From Gigaspora rosea (Eukaryota; Glomeromycota; Glomeromycetes; Diversisporales; Gigasporaceae), in assembly GCA_003550325.1 (NCBI GenBank), contig QKWP01000256.1, positions 242,838 to 306,837 on the forward strand: a stretch of DNA of 64,000 nucleotides. The letters run 5' to 3'. Made by a program: the position numbers and the translations under genes. Positions 41,291 to 54,916 of the stretch are shown here, piece after piece (the first letter of the stretch is position 1; every line of letters begins with the position of its first letter). The notes below the pieces were generated by a model. That model saw nothing but the letters and a program-made list of their open reading frames with translations. It made no database searches and was not told where the DNA came from.

Positions 41291-42838
41291 CGCAAATAGG
41301 TGATTTTTAAAAAAGTAGCAATTTTGAAATAATGCATATGTGCATTATTACATGAAATACAATATTGCTTTTTCTAGTACTAATTGTTAATTAGTTTGCT
41401 TATACTAATCATTCCATTCACAATAATAATTTCATATTAATTAATTCATCCATATTAATAATATCATTCACATTACTAATTTTATGTTCATTAATGATCT
41501 CATTTGTATTAATTTTTTTTTAGAACTTTGGCAGTCTTGCTGAATTCTTATAGATTTTTATTACTAAAAATTTCTTTTTAATATATTACAATCAACAGAC
41601 TTTGACCTCATTTGGCTACAAATAAAATTTGTGCCCAAATGCGACCAGCCGCATCGATTTATGTATAAGCCAAAAAAAATTTTCATTAGCTATAGTTACA
41701 AACCAACTATGTTTCTTAACCTACTCCTTCAAAAACTCTTTATCTGGTCTTCTCATAAAGAAGAATAAAAACAAGAGGAAGATTAAAATAGGGGAACAAA
41801 ACTAAATACCCAACAAAATTAACCAAAAACCAAAATTATACATCCAAGAAAAACTAAAACAAAAAAAAACCAAAGAAAAAGCAAAGAAAAAATAAACTAT
41901 ATAAGTGTTATTAAGCCTATAATAGACTATAAAAATTATATAACACTGCATAGAATATATTTACCAAAGTGTTATATGTACATGAAAGAACAAACAACTA
42001 TATCTCGAACTCTGTGACCAAGTAAGAAATTCTTCATGTGCCCTTCAAGATTCCATAGCATGTCATTTATTGTTTATTTGATAACCAAACTCACTCGTGA
42101 CGGCACCAGTTCTGGCCTGGGGATGCATACTAGATTGGAAGGAGTAAATACTGCTAATCTTTTAGAGAGGGTAAGCTAGAATGCCCACTTTTTGGCAAAA
42201 ATTTCAAAAAATTCAAAGAGGCGAAAAACGATGCTTGAAACAAACTTGAAGGAAAGTATAAAAAGATAAAACTCATTTTCTTGTTGTTCACTACTGTTTT
42301 ACTACAAAAAACTTCATCAACGAAGATACTATGTTTATATCTCTACCAAAATTTTCTGTACAAGGGCACCACCTCCTGCCAGTTATCTTGTAAGAGAACG
42401 CATCTGGCTTGCATGCCGAATATACAAAGGAGTCCCAGAAAAAAGAGCTGTTAACCCTTATAAAAACTATATTTTTGTGTTATTCTACTATATATAATGC
42501 ATAGGCAACTCTCCAATAAGAAACTTTTTGTTTTTTCTTCTGTCAGAAATTTGGACCAAATGATCATTGGAAGAAATTCTCCCATTTGTATTAATTATTT
42601 ATCAATAATTCACTATTGCATATATATATATATATGAAAAAGAGATCAAAAAAAAGAATAAGAAATTTTTATTTTTACTTATCGAACATTTTTGAATCAT
42701 TCACATTAAATATTATAATATTTTATTAGTATTGATCATTTTGTCTGCATTAATTATATTGTTACTCAATGGATCTACTAATGCTTCTTAGAAGTTATTC
42801 CATATTACAAAAGGCTCACCACCTCTTTGAGAGATCCT
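41291..42838. other. No gene recognised
   Basis: AT-rich with short tracts; no domain, RNA gene or clear repeat ends. The left end of the giant palindrome begins at or before 42839. Confidence 0.45.
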
Positions 42839-45800
42839 AAATGTTAATTTAATGTTCTAAATTTAACCCTTGTAACATTAGCAAGAAAAGTTTGACCTAG
42901 ACAAAAGAAAAAATTTAACCAAGAAGAAAGAAAAGTCAATTGAAAAGTCCCAAATTTGAAAAAAAACAAGAACAAAAAACCTTTACTTAATTTAAACCCA
43001 GCTATGTAATATCCTTTAGAAGCCAATTTTAGAAGCTAGAAAAGGAGATTTGAATATTGTTAGACCAGAGAATTTTTTTTTACTTTTGATCAAAGTCCTA
43101 AAAAGAGTTGATCAAAAGTTCAAAGTAGAGATGCTAAACCCAAAATTAGTACTATACCCAAATCAAGAAAGAAAATATAAAAAAAAATAGTAGCTACTAT
43201 ACATACCCCTATTAAAATTAAAAATTTCAAAACTTTGAGCTAAGATATTTTGACAACTACTTGACTAAATTCTATGAACATTTTTTTTTTTATTTGAATT
43301 ATATGAATTTGTAAAATTAAAATAAAAAAGTTCATCAAATTTAGTCAGATGATTGTTAAGATACCTTCACTCAAATTTAGAAAAAAATCAAAATGTTTAC
43401 CAAAATAAAAGCTGTACCAAAGTTTTTTAAAACTTTGAGTGAAGATAATTTGACAACCAACTAACAAAATTCAATGAACTTTTTTTTATTTGAATTCTAT
43501 GAATTTATAAATTCAATTAAAAAAAAGTTTATTGAATTTGATCAAATGCTGTCAAGATATCTTCATTCAAAGTTTTAAAAAACTTGATACAGCTTTTATT
43601 TTGATAGATATTTTGATTTTTCTTTGACTTTGAGTAAAGGTTTTTCAACAACCATCTGACTAAATTTAATAATTTTTTTATTTTAATTCTATAAATTTAT
43701 ATAATTCAAATAAAAATAAGTTCATAGAATTTAGTCAGATGTGTATTAAGATACCTCAAGTTGGAGAAAATTCAAAACATCTATCAAAATAAAAGCTGTG
43801 CTAAAGTTTTTTTAAAAATTTAAGCAAAAATATCTTAGCAACTATCTGACCAAATTTGATAAAGTTTTTTTTATTTGAATTCTATGAATTCATATAATTC
43901 AAATAAAAAAACTTCATTAATTGATCAGATAGTTGTCAAGATATTTTTGCTCAAAGTTTTAAAAAAAACTTTGGTATAGCTTTTATTTTACAATTATTAT
44001 AAAACATCCTATAGTGTTAAACACCAAAGGTAAATTAGATTTGCAATCCATGTAACAAAAACAAAAAAATAAATTTTTATAAAACAAAAAATAAATTTTA
44101 ATTACTTTAGGGTTAGAGTGAGACCTGGAATTTATTGGTGGCATTAGTATATACAAAATTTAGCAAGGATTTTTTTTATTAGAACCCCAAAGGTGGTTTC
44201 ATAATCAAATAAACAAAAAAACCAAAATTTTATGTTATATCTGATCTTAAATTTTGATTGGTTATTCTAATAGTTTGTGTAACATGGTGTTCAGTAAACT
44301 TATTTTAATAGACATTTTAATTTTTCTCCAACTTTGAGCGAAGTTATCTTGACAACCATCTGACTAAATTCAATTAACTTTCTTTATTTGAATTCTATGA
44401 ATTTAGATAATTCAAATAAAAAAAGTTCATTATATTTGGTTAGATAGTTGTCTATATATCTTAGCTCAAAGTTTAAAAAAACTTTGGCAAAGCTTTTATT
44501 TTAATAGGCATTTTGATTTTTTCTCCAACTTTAAGCAAAGATATCTTAACATACATCTAACTAATTACAATGAACTTTTTTTATTTGAATTATATGAAAT
44601 TATAGAATTGAAATAAAAAATTTATCAAATTTAGTCAGATGGTTGTTGAGAAACCTTCACTTAAAATTAGAAAAAAATCAAAATATCCATTAGAATAAAA
44701 GCTGTATCAAAGTTTTTTAAAACTTTGAACAAAGATATCTTGACAACCATTTGACCAAATTTGATAAACTTTTTTTATTTGAATTCTATGAATTTATAAA
44801 TTTAAATAAAAAAAGTTTATCGAATTTGGTCAGATTGTTGTCAAGAATCTTCACTTAAAGTTTTAAAAAACTTTGTACAGCTTTTATTTTAATAGATATT
44901 TTGATTTTTTTCTAACTTTGAGCAAAACTTTTTTAACAACTACCTTATTAAATTTGATGAACTTTTTTTATTTTAATTCTATAATTTTATATAATTCAAA
45001 TAAAAAAAGTTTCTTGAATTTAGTTAGATAGTTGCCAAAATATCTTTGCTCAAAGTTTTAAAATTTTTTAATTTTAATAGGGGTATAAATAGCAAATTTA
45101 GGAGTTATGTATAGTAGTAGCCAAAAAAATTAGTCAAATTGTTAAAAAAAAATAAATACTCAAAGTCAGAAAAACAAAAAAAAAATATATCTAATCTATA
45201 TCAAAACATGCTGATAGGATAAACTAAATAAAATTAGTGCCAAGTTCCAAATTCAGAAAAGCAAGACAAACTTCAATAAAGGCTAACCAAGACAATCTAT
45301 TCATAATAAAAATTTTTTTAAAAATTTAATATAAATATTTAAATAACTTTATCTATTATACTGTATAGGTTCTGAAAAATAATTAAATATAAATTTTATT
45401 AAAAAATTTTATTATATAAAAAAATTTATTTTATAAAAAATTTTGTTAATTCCTTATTTTTTCAATTTGTTTAATACAAAAATATAAATATACTAAATTA
45501 AAAATTTAATTAGTGATCCATCTAAGAACTATAGTTTTTTATAATAAAATTTGGGGCATATTTAATATAAGTCTTATAATAGAGTGAAATCTGGCGCTGC
45601 TCTCTAAGTGAAGTTGTTTTTTTACTAAGCTAACCTTTCTTCAACTTCTAGCAAAAGTTGTAGAGCATGTTTTTGTGATTCTAATGGTAGCAAGATCAGT
45701 AAAGTTAATCTGGTGGTTCTTGAGATATTTTAAGTTTTCTCCTTACAATCATATAAATTTCTTTACAAATTGTAAAGAAATTTTATATAATTGTAAAGAG

Positions 45801-48424
45801 AAAACTTAAAATATCTCAAGAACCACCAGATTAACTTTATTAATCTTACTACCATTAGAATCACAAAAACTAGCTCTACAACTTTTGTTAGAAGTTGAAG
45901 AAAGGTTAGCTTAGTAAAAAAAACAACTTCACTTAGAGAGCAGCACCAGATTCCACTCTATTATAAGACTTATATTAAATATGCCCCAAATTTTATTATA
46001 AAAAACTATAGTTCTTAGATGGATCACTAATTAAATTTTTAATTTAGTATATTTATATTTTTGTATTAAACAAATTGAAAAAATAAGGAATTAACAAAAT
46101 TTTTTATAAAATAAATTTTTTTATATAATAAAATTTTTTAATAAAATTTATATTTAATTATTTTTCAGAACCTATACAGTATAATAGATAAAGTTATTTA
46201 AATATTTATATTAAATTTTTAAAAAAATTTTTATTATGAATAGATTGTCTTGGTTAGCCTTTATTGAAGTTTGTCTTGCTTTTCTGAATTTGGAACTTGG
46301 CACTAATTTTATTTAGTTTATCCTATCAGCATGTTTTGATATAGATTAGATATATTTTTTTTTTGTTTTTCTGACTTTGAGTATTTATTTTTTTTTAACA
46401 ATTTGACTAATTTTTTTGGCTACTACTATACATAACTCCTAAATTTGCTATTTATACCCCTATTAAAATTAAAAAATTTTAAAACTTTGAGCAAAGATAT
46501 TTTGGCAACTATCTAACTAAATTCAAGAAACTTTTTTTATTTGAATTATATAAAATTATAGAATTAAAATAAAAAAAGTTCATCAAATTTAATAAGGTAG
46601 TTGTTAAAAAAGTTTTGCTCAAAGTTAGAAAAAAATCAAAATATCTATTAAAATAAAAGCTGTACAAAGTTTTTTAAAACTTTAAGTGAAGATTCTTGAC
46701 AACAATCTGACCAAATTCGATAAACTTTTTTTATTTAAATTTATAAATTCATAGAATTCAAATAAAAAAAGTTTATCAAATTTGGTCAAATGGTTGTCAA
46801 GATATCTTTGTTCAAAGTTTTAAAAAACTTTGATACAGCTTTTATTCTAATGGATATTTTGATTTTTTTCTAATTTTAAGTGAAGGTTTCTCAACAACCA
46901 TCTGACTAAATTTGATAAATTTTTTATTTCAATTCTATAATTTCATATAATTCAAATAAAAAAAGTTCATTGTAATTAGTTAGATGTATGTTAAGATATC
47001 TTTGCTTAAAGTTGGAGAAAAAATCAAAATGCCTATTAAAATAAAAGCTTTGCCAAAGTTTTTTTAAACTTTGAGCTAAGATATATAGACAACTATCTAA
47101 CCAAATATAATGAACTTTTTTTATTTGAATTATCTAAATTCATAGAATTCAAATAAAGAAAGTTAATTGAATTTAGTCAGATGGTTGTCAAGATAACTTC
47201 GCTCAAAGTTGGAGAAAAATTAAAATGTCTATTAAAATAAGTTTACTGAACACCATGTTACACAAACTATTAGAATAACCAATCAAAATTTAAGATCAGA
47301 TATAACATAAAATTTTGGTTTTTTTGTTTATTTGATTATGAAACCACCTTTGGGGTTCTAATAAAAAAAATCCTTGCTAAATTTTGTATATACTAATGCC
47401 ACCAATAAATTCCAGGTCTCACTCTAACCCTAAAGTAATTAAAATTTATTTTTTGTTTTATAAAAATTTATTTTTTTGTTTTTGTTACATGGATTGCAAA
47501 TCTAATTTACCTTTGGTGTTTAACACTATAGGATGTTTTATAATAATTGTAAAATAAAAGCTATACCAAAGTTTTTTTTAAAACTTTGAGCAAAAATATC
47601 TTGACAACTATCTGATCAATTAATGAAGTTTTTTTATTTGAATTATATGAATTCATAGAATTCAAATAAAAAAAACTTTATCAAATTTGGTCAGATAGTT
47701 GCTAAGATATTTTTGCTTAAATTTTTAAAAAAACTTTAGCACAGCTTTTATTTTGATAGATGTTTTGAATTTTCTCCAACTTGAGGTATCTTAATACACA
47801 TCTGACTAAATTCTATGAACTTATTTTTATTTGAATTATATAAATTTATAGAATTAAAATAAAAAAATTATTAAATTTAGTCAGATGGTTGTTGAAAAAC
47901 CTTTACTCAAAGTCAAAGAAAAATCAAAATATCTATCAAAATAAAAGCTGTATCAAGTTTTTTAAAACTTTGAATGAAGATATCTTGACAGCATTTGATC
48001 AAATTCAATAAACTTTTTTTTAATTGAATTTATAAATTCATAGAATTCAAATAAAAAAAAGTTCATTGAATTTTGTTAGTTGGTTGTCAAATTATCTTCA
48101 CTCAAAGTTTTAAAAAACTTTGGTACAGCTTTTATTTTGGTAAACATTTTGATTTTTTTCTAAATTTGAGTGAAGGTATCTTAACAATCATCTGACTAAA
48201 TTTGATGAACTTTTTTATTTTAATTTTACAAATTCATATAATTCAAATAAAAAAAAAAATGTTCATAGAATTTAGTCAAGTAGTTGTCAAAATATCTTAG
48301 CTCAAAGTTTTGAAATTTTTAATTTTAATAGGGGTATGTATAGTAGCTACTATTTTTTTTTATATTTTCTTTCTTGATTTGGGTATAGTACTAATTTTGG
48401 GTTTAGCATCTCTACTTTGAACTT
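42839..48424. repeat. Giant palindrome, arms ~2.9 kb, copy 1
   Basis: The left arm 42839-45770 is matched by the right arm around an axis at 45770: every position pair I tested sums to 91540, for example 44043 with 47497. I found no mismatch in the sampled outer-arm segments. The right arm stops at the N at 48425, about 277 bp short. Its missing outer part is present at 63724-64000, in the second copy. The arms are non-coding; the 60-codon ORF at 42844 simply recurs at 63813. A palindromic MITE (45510-46030) sits at the centre. An internal ladder of inverted ~190-bp units makes up most of each arm. Confidence 0.9.
45510..46030. mobile_element. Palindromic TTAA-flanked MITE at palindrome centre
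   Basis: The ends TTAGTGATCCATCTAAGAAC and reverse complement are flanked by TTAA (45506-45509 and 46031-46034). Unlike the outer arms, its own two halves differ at about ten places in 200 bp (for example CTGGCGCTG against CTGGTGCTG, and GAGCATGTTT against GAGCTAGTTT). Related copies are at 55178-55720 and 60809-61329. Confidence 0.82.
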
Positions 48425-48425
48425 N
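48425..48425. other. Assembly gap (single N)
   Basis: One undetermined base. Sequence before it equals that before 63724, and sequence after it is unrelated to the palindrome. It marks a contig join. Confidence 0.95.
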
Positions 48426-48542
48426 TAACTTTCAGCAATAGCATCTTTTACAATAAAGCTACGTAGCATTGATTATTTTTCAGTTTACATTTAGCTCAAA
48501 TATTTTGATCTATTATGCAATACTACATATATAATACTGCAA

Positions 48543-51500
48543 CTATTTCAGACACTGTGGAGCATAGTGACCTGCCTGTTTACAATTTTGGCAATGTCTC
48601 ACACGCTTTAAATTGCTATCAATTTGATCGGTAATATCTTGAACATTTTTTATCTTTTTTCTTAGCAAATATTCTCCTCCTGATTTTTAATGTTTAGGCT
48701 ATTGCCTTTTGTACTGTACACGTATCAGATCATTAATAATTGTATTTTCAATGTTATTAACCTTCTCTTGTTGTTTTTCTATTTCGACTTTAGTTTTTTC
48801 GATAAATTTTTCTAAGCAACTAACCAATTTGTCAACATTATCTGCCCGAAATGCATAGTCAAGTGCTTTTTTAGCATGCCCCATTCCAAACCATATTTTT
48901 GTTTAGAACCTCGCTTTTGTTCAATGCAATCTGTTTTTCTAATATTCGCCAAATGATCAAATGATAATGGCCATGAAGGAAGCTGGTTCAACTGATTTTT
49001 AGCAATTTGATACACTGGGGTTGAAACATGAATTTGTCGATCAACAATAGCTTTTTTGTCATTCTACCATCGCAATGAGATTAAAGTTATATAGAAGCAT
49101 GCTTTTTTAGAATAAGACATTACTCTAAAAAAGTGTCTACAAACAATGCCTCTATTAATAAGCCAAAGACATATGCATAGGTGAGATCCATCATCTGTAC
49201 AATTGCATATTGGGGCATGGTTTGTGGAGACTTATGCCTATTTACACTTCATACTTCCAGAATATTGTGATTCAATATATGACTAATTAATAAAGAGAAT
49301 AGAGCCTGTGGTTGATCGTATTCATCTTCTCTACCCATTTCTAATTGGAATGAATCATCTGTTGTCTAAATAAAAAAAACAGTTGAGTATCCTATTCCAC
49401 AACACATATCATGTTGATCAATATTGTGCACCTCAAACAAAATAAAAGAGTCAAACCAAATTACTCATATTCTAATGGCAATCCTAACCCTAAATCTAGC
49501 CTTCTAAATATATTTCAATAGGCGCTCATTTTAAATCAGAAAATCTTTACGTACCTCCAATAATGAAGACCAGTTATTAATCAAAAAAGCATCGTAGCAG
49601 AGTGATTGGGATATTTGGTCACATTGTTTTTAAAATATTTGTGGTGTGAGATATACTTGCAATAGCTTGATCATTTCTGGAAAGTACACTTCCATTATAT
49701 TAGGCAATCTTCGAGTTGGTACTGCACTTTTGCATTCATTTACAATGCTCTTTTTGATTGATTATCAAATGCAGCTTGGATTTCTTCGATAACATCAGCT
49801 AGTTGTGAATTTCGGCCAAGTTTCTCTTTTATTATTCAGTTAGAAGTCTTTGCTCATTGAGTACTTTGAATTCCCCTAGTAAAATGCCTGTTAACTGTGT
49901 CAAATAATAATTTTTTAATCGAAAATACATTGACAATTTACAGCTGATGATTGCTATATATAATCTGCAAAATACCTGCAAAGCTAGCCCATCTTTCCCT
50001 ACATGAATATAAAGTACGTATCAAATATTGTTCACATGCAGGATATTCTTCAATTAGCTTAGCCCACTTAGTTTCAAATTGTCTAGGGCATAGGGAATTA
50101 TGCATCTCTAAAAATTTATGCCGAAATTCCTTAAATTGGCTGTATAACTTTTTCTTGAGGTTTTATTTCAAATTTAGATCAATGTAAAATATACAATGGA
50201 AAAGACGTGTCTCTGGGTAATTATTACGTATAGCTGATATCAAAGCAGGGCCCAAATCAGAATATATTACTCTTGGAGTAATTTCACAGGCTATTTTAAG
50301 TTCAACTAAAATCCAGGTAAATGTTTCTTCAGTTTCATCCTCTATAAGTGCCGCAGCCACTATTAAATTTCTAAAGTCATTATTAATAGCTGTAACCATA
50401 AATAGGATCATATCGAATTGGTTTGTCTTTGATGTTGTATCAATAACAATAACATCATGGAACCTTTCATAAGCATGCATTTGTGCTAGAAACATCCAGA
50501 ATAATGCTGTTAGTCTCCTTTCATCAGGATCAATTATTGGCTTTACTATCCATGATGGATCATTATCCTTCTTCTGATACAAATTAGATAAAGTTTGACA
50601 TGCGTCATTTTTTTGAGGTTTTAGCTGTTTCTTATACTTTTGTATTATGTTACTTAGATCTTTTTTATTAATCTTTTTATCAGGAAATGATTCTGAAAGC
50701 AGATTATACTGTGTTGGCATTTCTAATCTTCCTTGAACAGTCCAGAATTTAATTTTTTCACACATTTCATCAGTTAAATGACGGAACCTTGGAGCTGTTT
50801 CTACAATAAGAGAGTTCATTGGGTGGTTGTGTTCACCTATAATGTTGTTTATTTTAATCCCGTTTTCTGTTTTAGGGAATGATAAATTAACATGCCAGGA
50901 ACAACCAATCATCACTGATTCTCTATCCCTTCTATTCTCTGTTAAAATGGTCTTTTCAGTTTCATGTGTATGTGTATGAGAGCACTTAAAAGTACGGCGA
51001 CATGTTATACTATTGTCAACTAGATCAGGAACATGGCATTATTTGTGAAGACAAAATCCCTCTTGCTTTCTATATTCCTCAAGGTGAGATTCAGCGAGGT
51101 TCCATGTGACAAATTTCATATCTACATATAATTTTAACTTCCCAAATTCATCTTCTATATCATCTTTTGTGTCCTTGTATTCGCTTTCCTCTTCATGAAT
51201 ATCAATGACATTATCAGGAGTTTTGATAGTTGAACTATCTTAGATGAAGGCATGAAAAATAAATAGTGAAATAAGTAGTCACAAATGAATTCACTAACTA
51301 CAAAAAATCTGAAAGCAAATATAAACCTATATGATTTGTTCTGGAACTACTTGGCCGAAGTTCATTTATAACTTCTTCTTCGAATGAAAGGTACTTGTCT
51401 TCAATAAGAATACAAAAAATAAATAGAAGATATTAGGATGCAGTTAAATTAGGAGGTTCATCAAAAAAAAATTCTGGACAAACGCAACATACCAATGGCA

Positions 51501-51616
51501 TTAGTTGTTTCGAAACTCAAATTCTTTTCAAATAAAGAGTACAATGGGCCCTCTTCAAATATAGTATACAAAGTGTAATACCAAAAGGATAAATTTGCAT
51601 CATTATCAGGTTCCAT
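48543..51616 (-). pseudogene. MULE/FAR1-type transposase, decayed
   Basis: Probable start at 51614-51616 (MEPDNDANLSFWYY). Small exons 51493-51616, about 51330-51405 and the exon below 51240 are joined by GT-AG introns. Domains in order: a FAR1/WRKY-GCM1-like zinc region (AESHLEEYRKQEGFCLHK, CRRTFKCSHTHTHE, IIGEHNHPM); the MULE DDE core (VIVIDTTSKTNQFDM, then VIYSDLGPALISA and LFHCIFYIDLNLK); a SWIM-like segment (GIVCRHFFRVM); a coiled coil; and a CCHC zinc knuckle (CQNCKQAGHYAPQC) just before the stop at 48543. At least five in-frame stops (after CLHK, DLNLK, LRW, YKRQ and PKH) make it inactive. Because motifs persist between the stops, it decayed fairly recently. No TIRs were located, and its 3' side meets an assembly gap. 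Confidence 0.88.
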
Positions 51617-52130
51617 TTTTTATAATCCAAACGAATGTATAAGATGCACGATTTCGTAAATAGCAATACGGTTTAAATTACAAATGAGTTAAGATTTGTA
51701 TGATAATTACGAATGTAGGATGCACGATTTTATAAAGCGAATTAATAAAAGACTAAAATAGAGATGCATGATCTTATGATTACAAATGATTTATGAAAAT
51801 ATTTGTAAAATCAAAAATCAGAAAGGTGAAGTGATCGAATGATGAAATTGATGTTAATTATTTGTTTAATAACTTGGAGTTAAATTATTGTAAATAACCC
51901 GGGGTTAAATTGATATTAACTATTTGTTTAATTACCTGGAGTTAAATTATTGTAAATCACCCGAGGTTAAATTTATTAAAATCACCTGGGTTAAAATTTA
52001 TCAAAATCACCTGTGTTAAAATTAATTAAATTCTATTATATTAATCAATTAAAATTAAATAAAATGCTTACACCATATATGGGTAGAGGTGGCTACTAAG
52101 TAAAAAATACTATATAATAAATGGCATGCC
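51617..52130. repeat. Short tandem repeats upstream of the MULE
   Basis: Near 51640-51770 the phrase ATGCACGATTT recurs three times. Near 51860-52030 units such as AAATCACCTGGGTTAAAATT repeat with a period of 25-60 bp. No gene. Confidence 0.65.
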
Positions 52131-52925
52131 CCTTATTATAATTTTTATTATAAGTTACTATAAAAATTCTATTATAGAGCTTACTATTCTAATAGTATAT
52201 GGTTAAGATAGTTGTATTTAAATTTATCACAATTTTTATTTTGTGTACTATAAAGAATTTTGTTACAAATTCAAAATACTTATTATATAGTTATAAAACT
52301 TAATTATTTGGGTAATCAAAATAAGTAGTTAAAATTGAATTATTGTAATTTTTATAATAAGTTACTGTTAAAAATTTTTAATATATACTTACTTTTTAAT
52401 ATAATTTACAGCATAGTTAGATTGAATAAAATTGGAATTATTATAATTTTTACTAAATTATTGCAAAAATTCTGTTATAAACTTACTCACTTTTAGATAT
52501 TTATAGAATGCAGTTAATATTAAGCTAATTGTATTAAATTATTATAACTACTTTCATAATTTCTGTTACAGAACTTATTCGTTAATATAGTGCATAAATA
52601 GTTAAGATTTAGATTATTATAGTTTTAACCAAAATGTTACTAGAAAAAATTCTATTAGTAATCAAAATATATATTAAAGTTAAGATTAAGTTTAAGCTAG
52701 TTGTATTGGATTCCTACAAATTTATTATAATGTACTGTAATAAATAAATATATTACAGTATTATTATAATTTTTATTATAAATTACTATACTATTATAAG
52801 TACTGTTACAAAATTTACTGTCTAGTAACAAAAGTAAAAGTTAAAATTGAGTTTTTGTTTTTTTTTACAATAACTGCAAAAAATAATATTCTGTTATAAA
52901 GATAACTTTTTAATATAGTATTATA

Positions 52926-53335
52926 CTTGCTTGCAAAACTGGACAAATCCCAAATCTCTAAAAAGCAATTGCTGCTTGTAAAAAATTAAATCAAACAAAT
53001 AATTCTAAAATTTTATAAGTATATTATTTATAGCTATAAGAATATACTTGATTTATTTAAACAAAGATTATTAATCAAATTTTTGAGCTATGAGTTTGCC
53101 AGACTCTCTGGGTTTGTCCATTTTAAGTAAACTTAAAGTGGACAAACCCAAAGGGTCTGGCCAAACTCATAGCTCAAAAATTTGATTAATAATCTTTGTT
53201 TAAATAAATCAAGTATATTCTTATAACTATAAATAATATACTTATAAAATTTTAGAATTATTTGTTTGATTTAATTTTTTACAAACAGCAATTACTTTTT
53301 AGAGATTTGGGATTTGTTCAGATTTTGTCAGCAAG
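52926..53335. mobile_element. Palindromic Tc1/mariner-like MITE, 410 bp
   Basis: The ends CTTGCTTGCAAAACTGGACA and (reverse complement) CTTGCTGACAAAATCTGAAC are flanked by TA. The arms are near-identical over almost the whole length, meeting near 53130 at ACTTAAAATGG/CTTTAAGTTTA. It is nearly a perfect 410-bp hairpin. A truncated relative lies at 59184-59274. Confidence 0.87.
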
Positions 53336-53697
53336 TATAATGGTATATATAATAGTTAAGGTTAATTAAGTATTAGAATTATTATGATTTCTATTATGAG
53401 TTACTCAAAAAAATTTTGCTATATAAATTACTTGCTATTCTGGAGATTAAAGTATATAGTTAGAATTTGTTGTATTGAAATTACTAATTTTTATCAATTT
53501 ATTATAAAATATTTGTTACAAAACTTATTTACTAATGAAGTACATTAGTAGTAATTGAGTAATTCTTATAAAAAATTATATTACAGAACTTATTTCTATA
53601 TTTGTAAGTACATAGTTAATATATAATTTCTACTAATTACTATAAAAATTTATATTTAACTTATTATACTAATACAATATAAAGTAGTTAAGTTACC

Positions 53698-53977
53698 ATA
53701 AACTGCCATATTAAAGACCCAGGTCTGTTACATTTTCTCAATTTTAAACCTAATAGTAGACCTGTGGATCCATTGTATGGATAGGGTCCAGTATTGGTCA
53801 ATAAAGTATAGCACAAGAAAATGAATTATATTTTGTTTTCAAGCTATCTGAAGTTTATCCTATAGTAATATACCCAGGTCTTTTATCTTTTACAAAAATT
53901 TCAATCTATATTGTAGACCCAGGGATAATACATGGTGTGTCTACTATTATGAGGGATCTTTTATATAGCAGTTTATA
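53698..53977. mobile_element. MITE with ATAAACTGC ends, 280 bp
   Basis: The left end ATAAACTGCCATATTAAAGA and the right end (reverse complement ATAAACTGCTATATAAAAGA) are inverted repeats of about 27 bp. Satellite sequence continues on both sides, which fixes it as an insertion. The internal phrase AGACCCAGG occurs in both halves. Confidence 0.78.
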
Positions 53978-54240
53978 GTAGTATCTGAATTGTTGTAATT
54001 TTTATGAAGTTGCTATAAAAATTCTGTTATAAACTTGCTATTCTGGTAACTATAGTATTGTGTTAGTTGTATTGGAATTATTATAATTTTTTTCAATTTA
54101 CTATAAAGAATTTTGTTATAAAATATACTAATATATATAGTAGTAAGATTAAGTTAATATTGAAATTGTTATGATTTTTATATCAAAGACCTATTATAGA
54201 ACTTACTCATTATTCCCATAATTACAGTATATTTAAGTAA

Positions 54241-54916
54241 AAATATACTATAAAGAGGACCTAAAATATCTCTCATATAGGTCATAACTAATTTGCTCAA
54301 ATTTTAAGGTTTTTGCTACCTCTAAAATTAAGTAAATTTGCTAAAAATTCAATTATTATATTAAGTTTTTAGAATTTAACTAATTTTAACATCTGGTTAA
54401 AGCTATAAATTTTAATCACCCTTTTTTTTATAGAAGTTTTTTATATAAAAAATTTTTCTTTAAAGATTAGAGTTAGGGTAAGTGTATAGGTATATTAAGT
54501 TAGAGGATGGGTTAATTATTTATATACAAAATTAGATGCCAAAAACTTTTATTTAATAGCCCAAAGCTAGTTTTTGTAATAAATTTTGCGATATTGATAA
54601 TTTATTGATTTTTTTCTAAATTTTCTTAAAATTTTCTTTATTTTGTTATACAAGATCCTGAGACCTGATTAGTAAATTATAGGGTGGCTACATCACCAGG
54701 AGGGCAAGTTAGCAACACTCAAGTTTTTATATTAATTTGCTAAAAATTAAATTATTATATTAAATAGTACTCTTAGGTTCAGGTGCTCTAAGAAAATTTG
54801 ACCAGCATATAAAAATATATTCTGCTAGTATATTTACTTTTACCAGTATATTTCTTAAAAATTTAAGAGAAAATGCTTAATTTTTGATTTTTGATCAAAA
54901 AATCCAAAATTAAATA
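54241..54916. other. AT-rich, nothing recognised
   Basis: No gene or clear transposon end. One less AT-rich patch near 54655-54720 was not identified. Confidence 0.4.

Larger units (their letters stand above)
52131..54240 (-). repeat. Degenerate ~100-bp satellite, locus 3 (reversed)
   Basis: Reverse-oriented copies of the 33360-34720 family, with phrases such as ACTATAAAAATTCTGTTA, GAACTTACTCACTATTCTGG and GTTAAGGTTAAGT-like tracts. It is interrupted by two MITEs (52926-53335 and 53698-53977), so it predates them. Confidence 0.7.

Noticed and set aside
42844-43026. 60-codon ORF MASKGYYIAGFKLS, identical to one at 63813-63995
   Set aside because: Identity only reflects the palindrome copies; the sequence is F/L-rich low complexity with no support as a gene.
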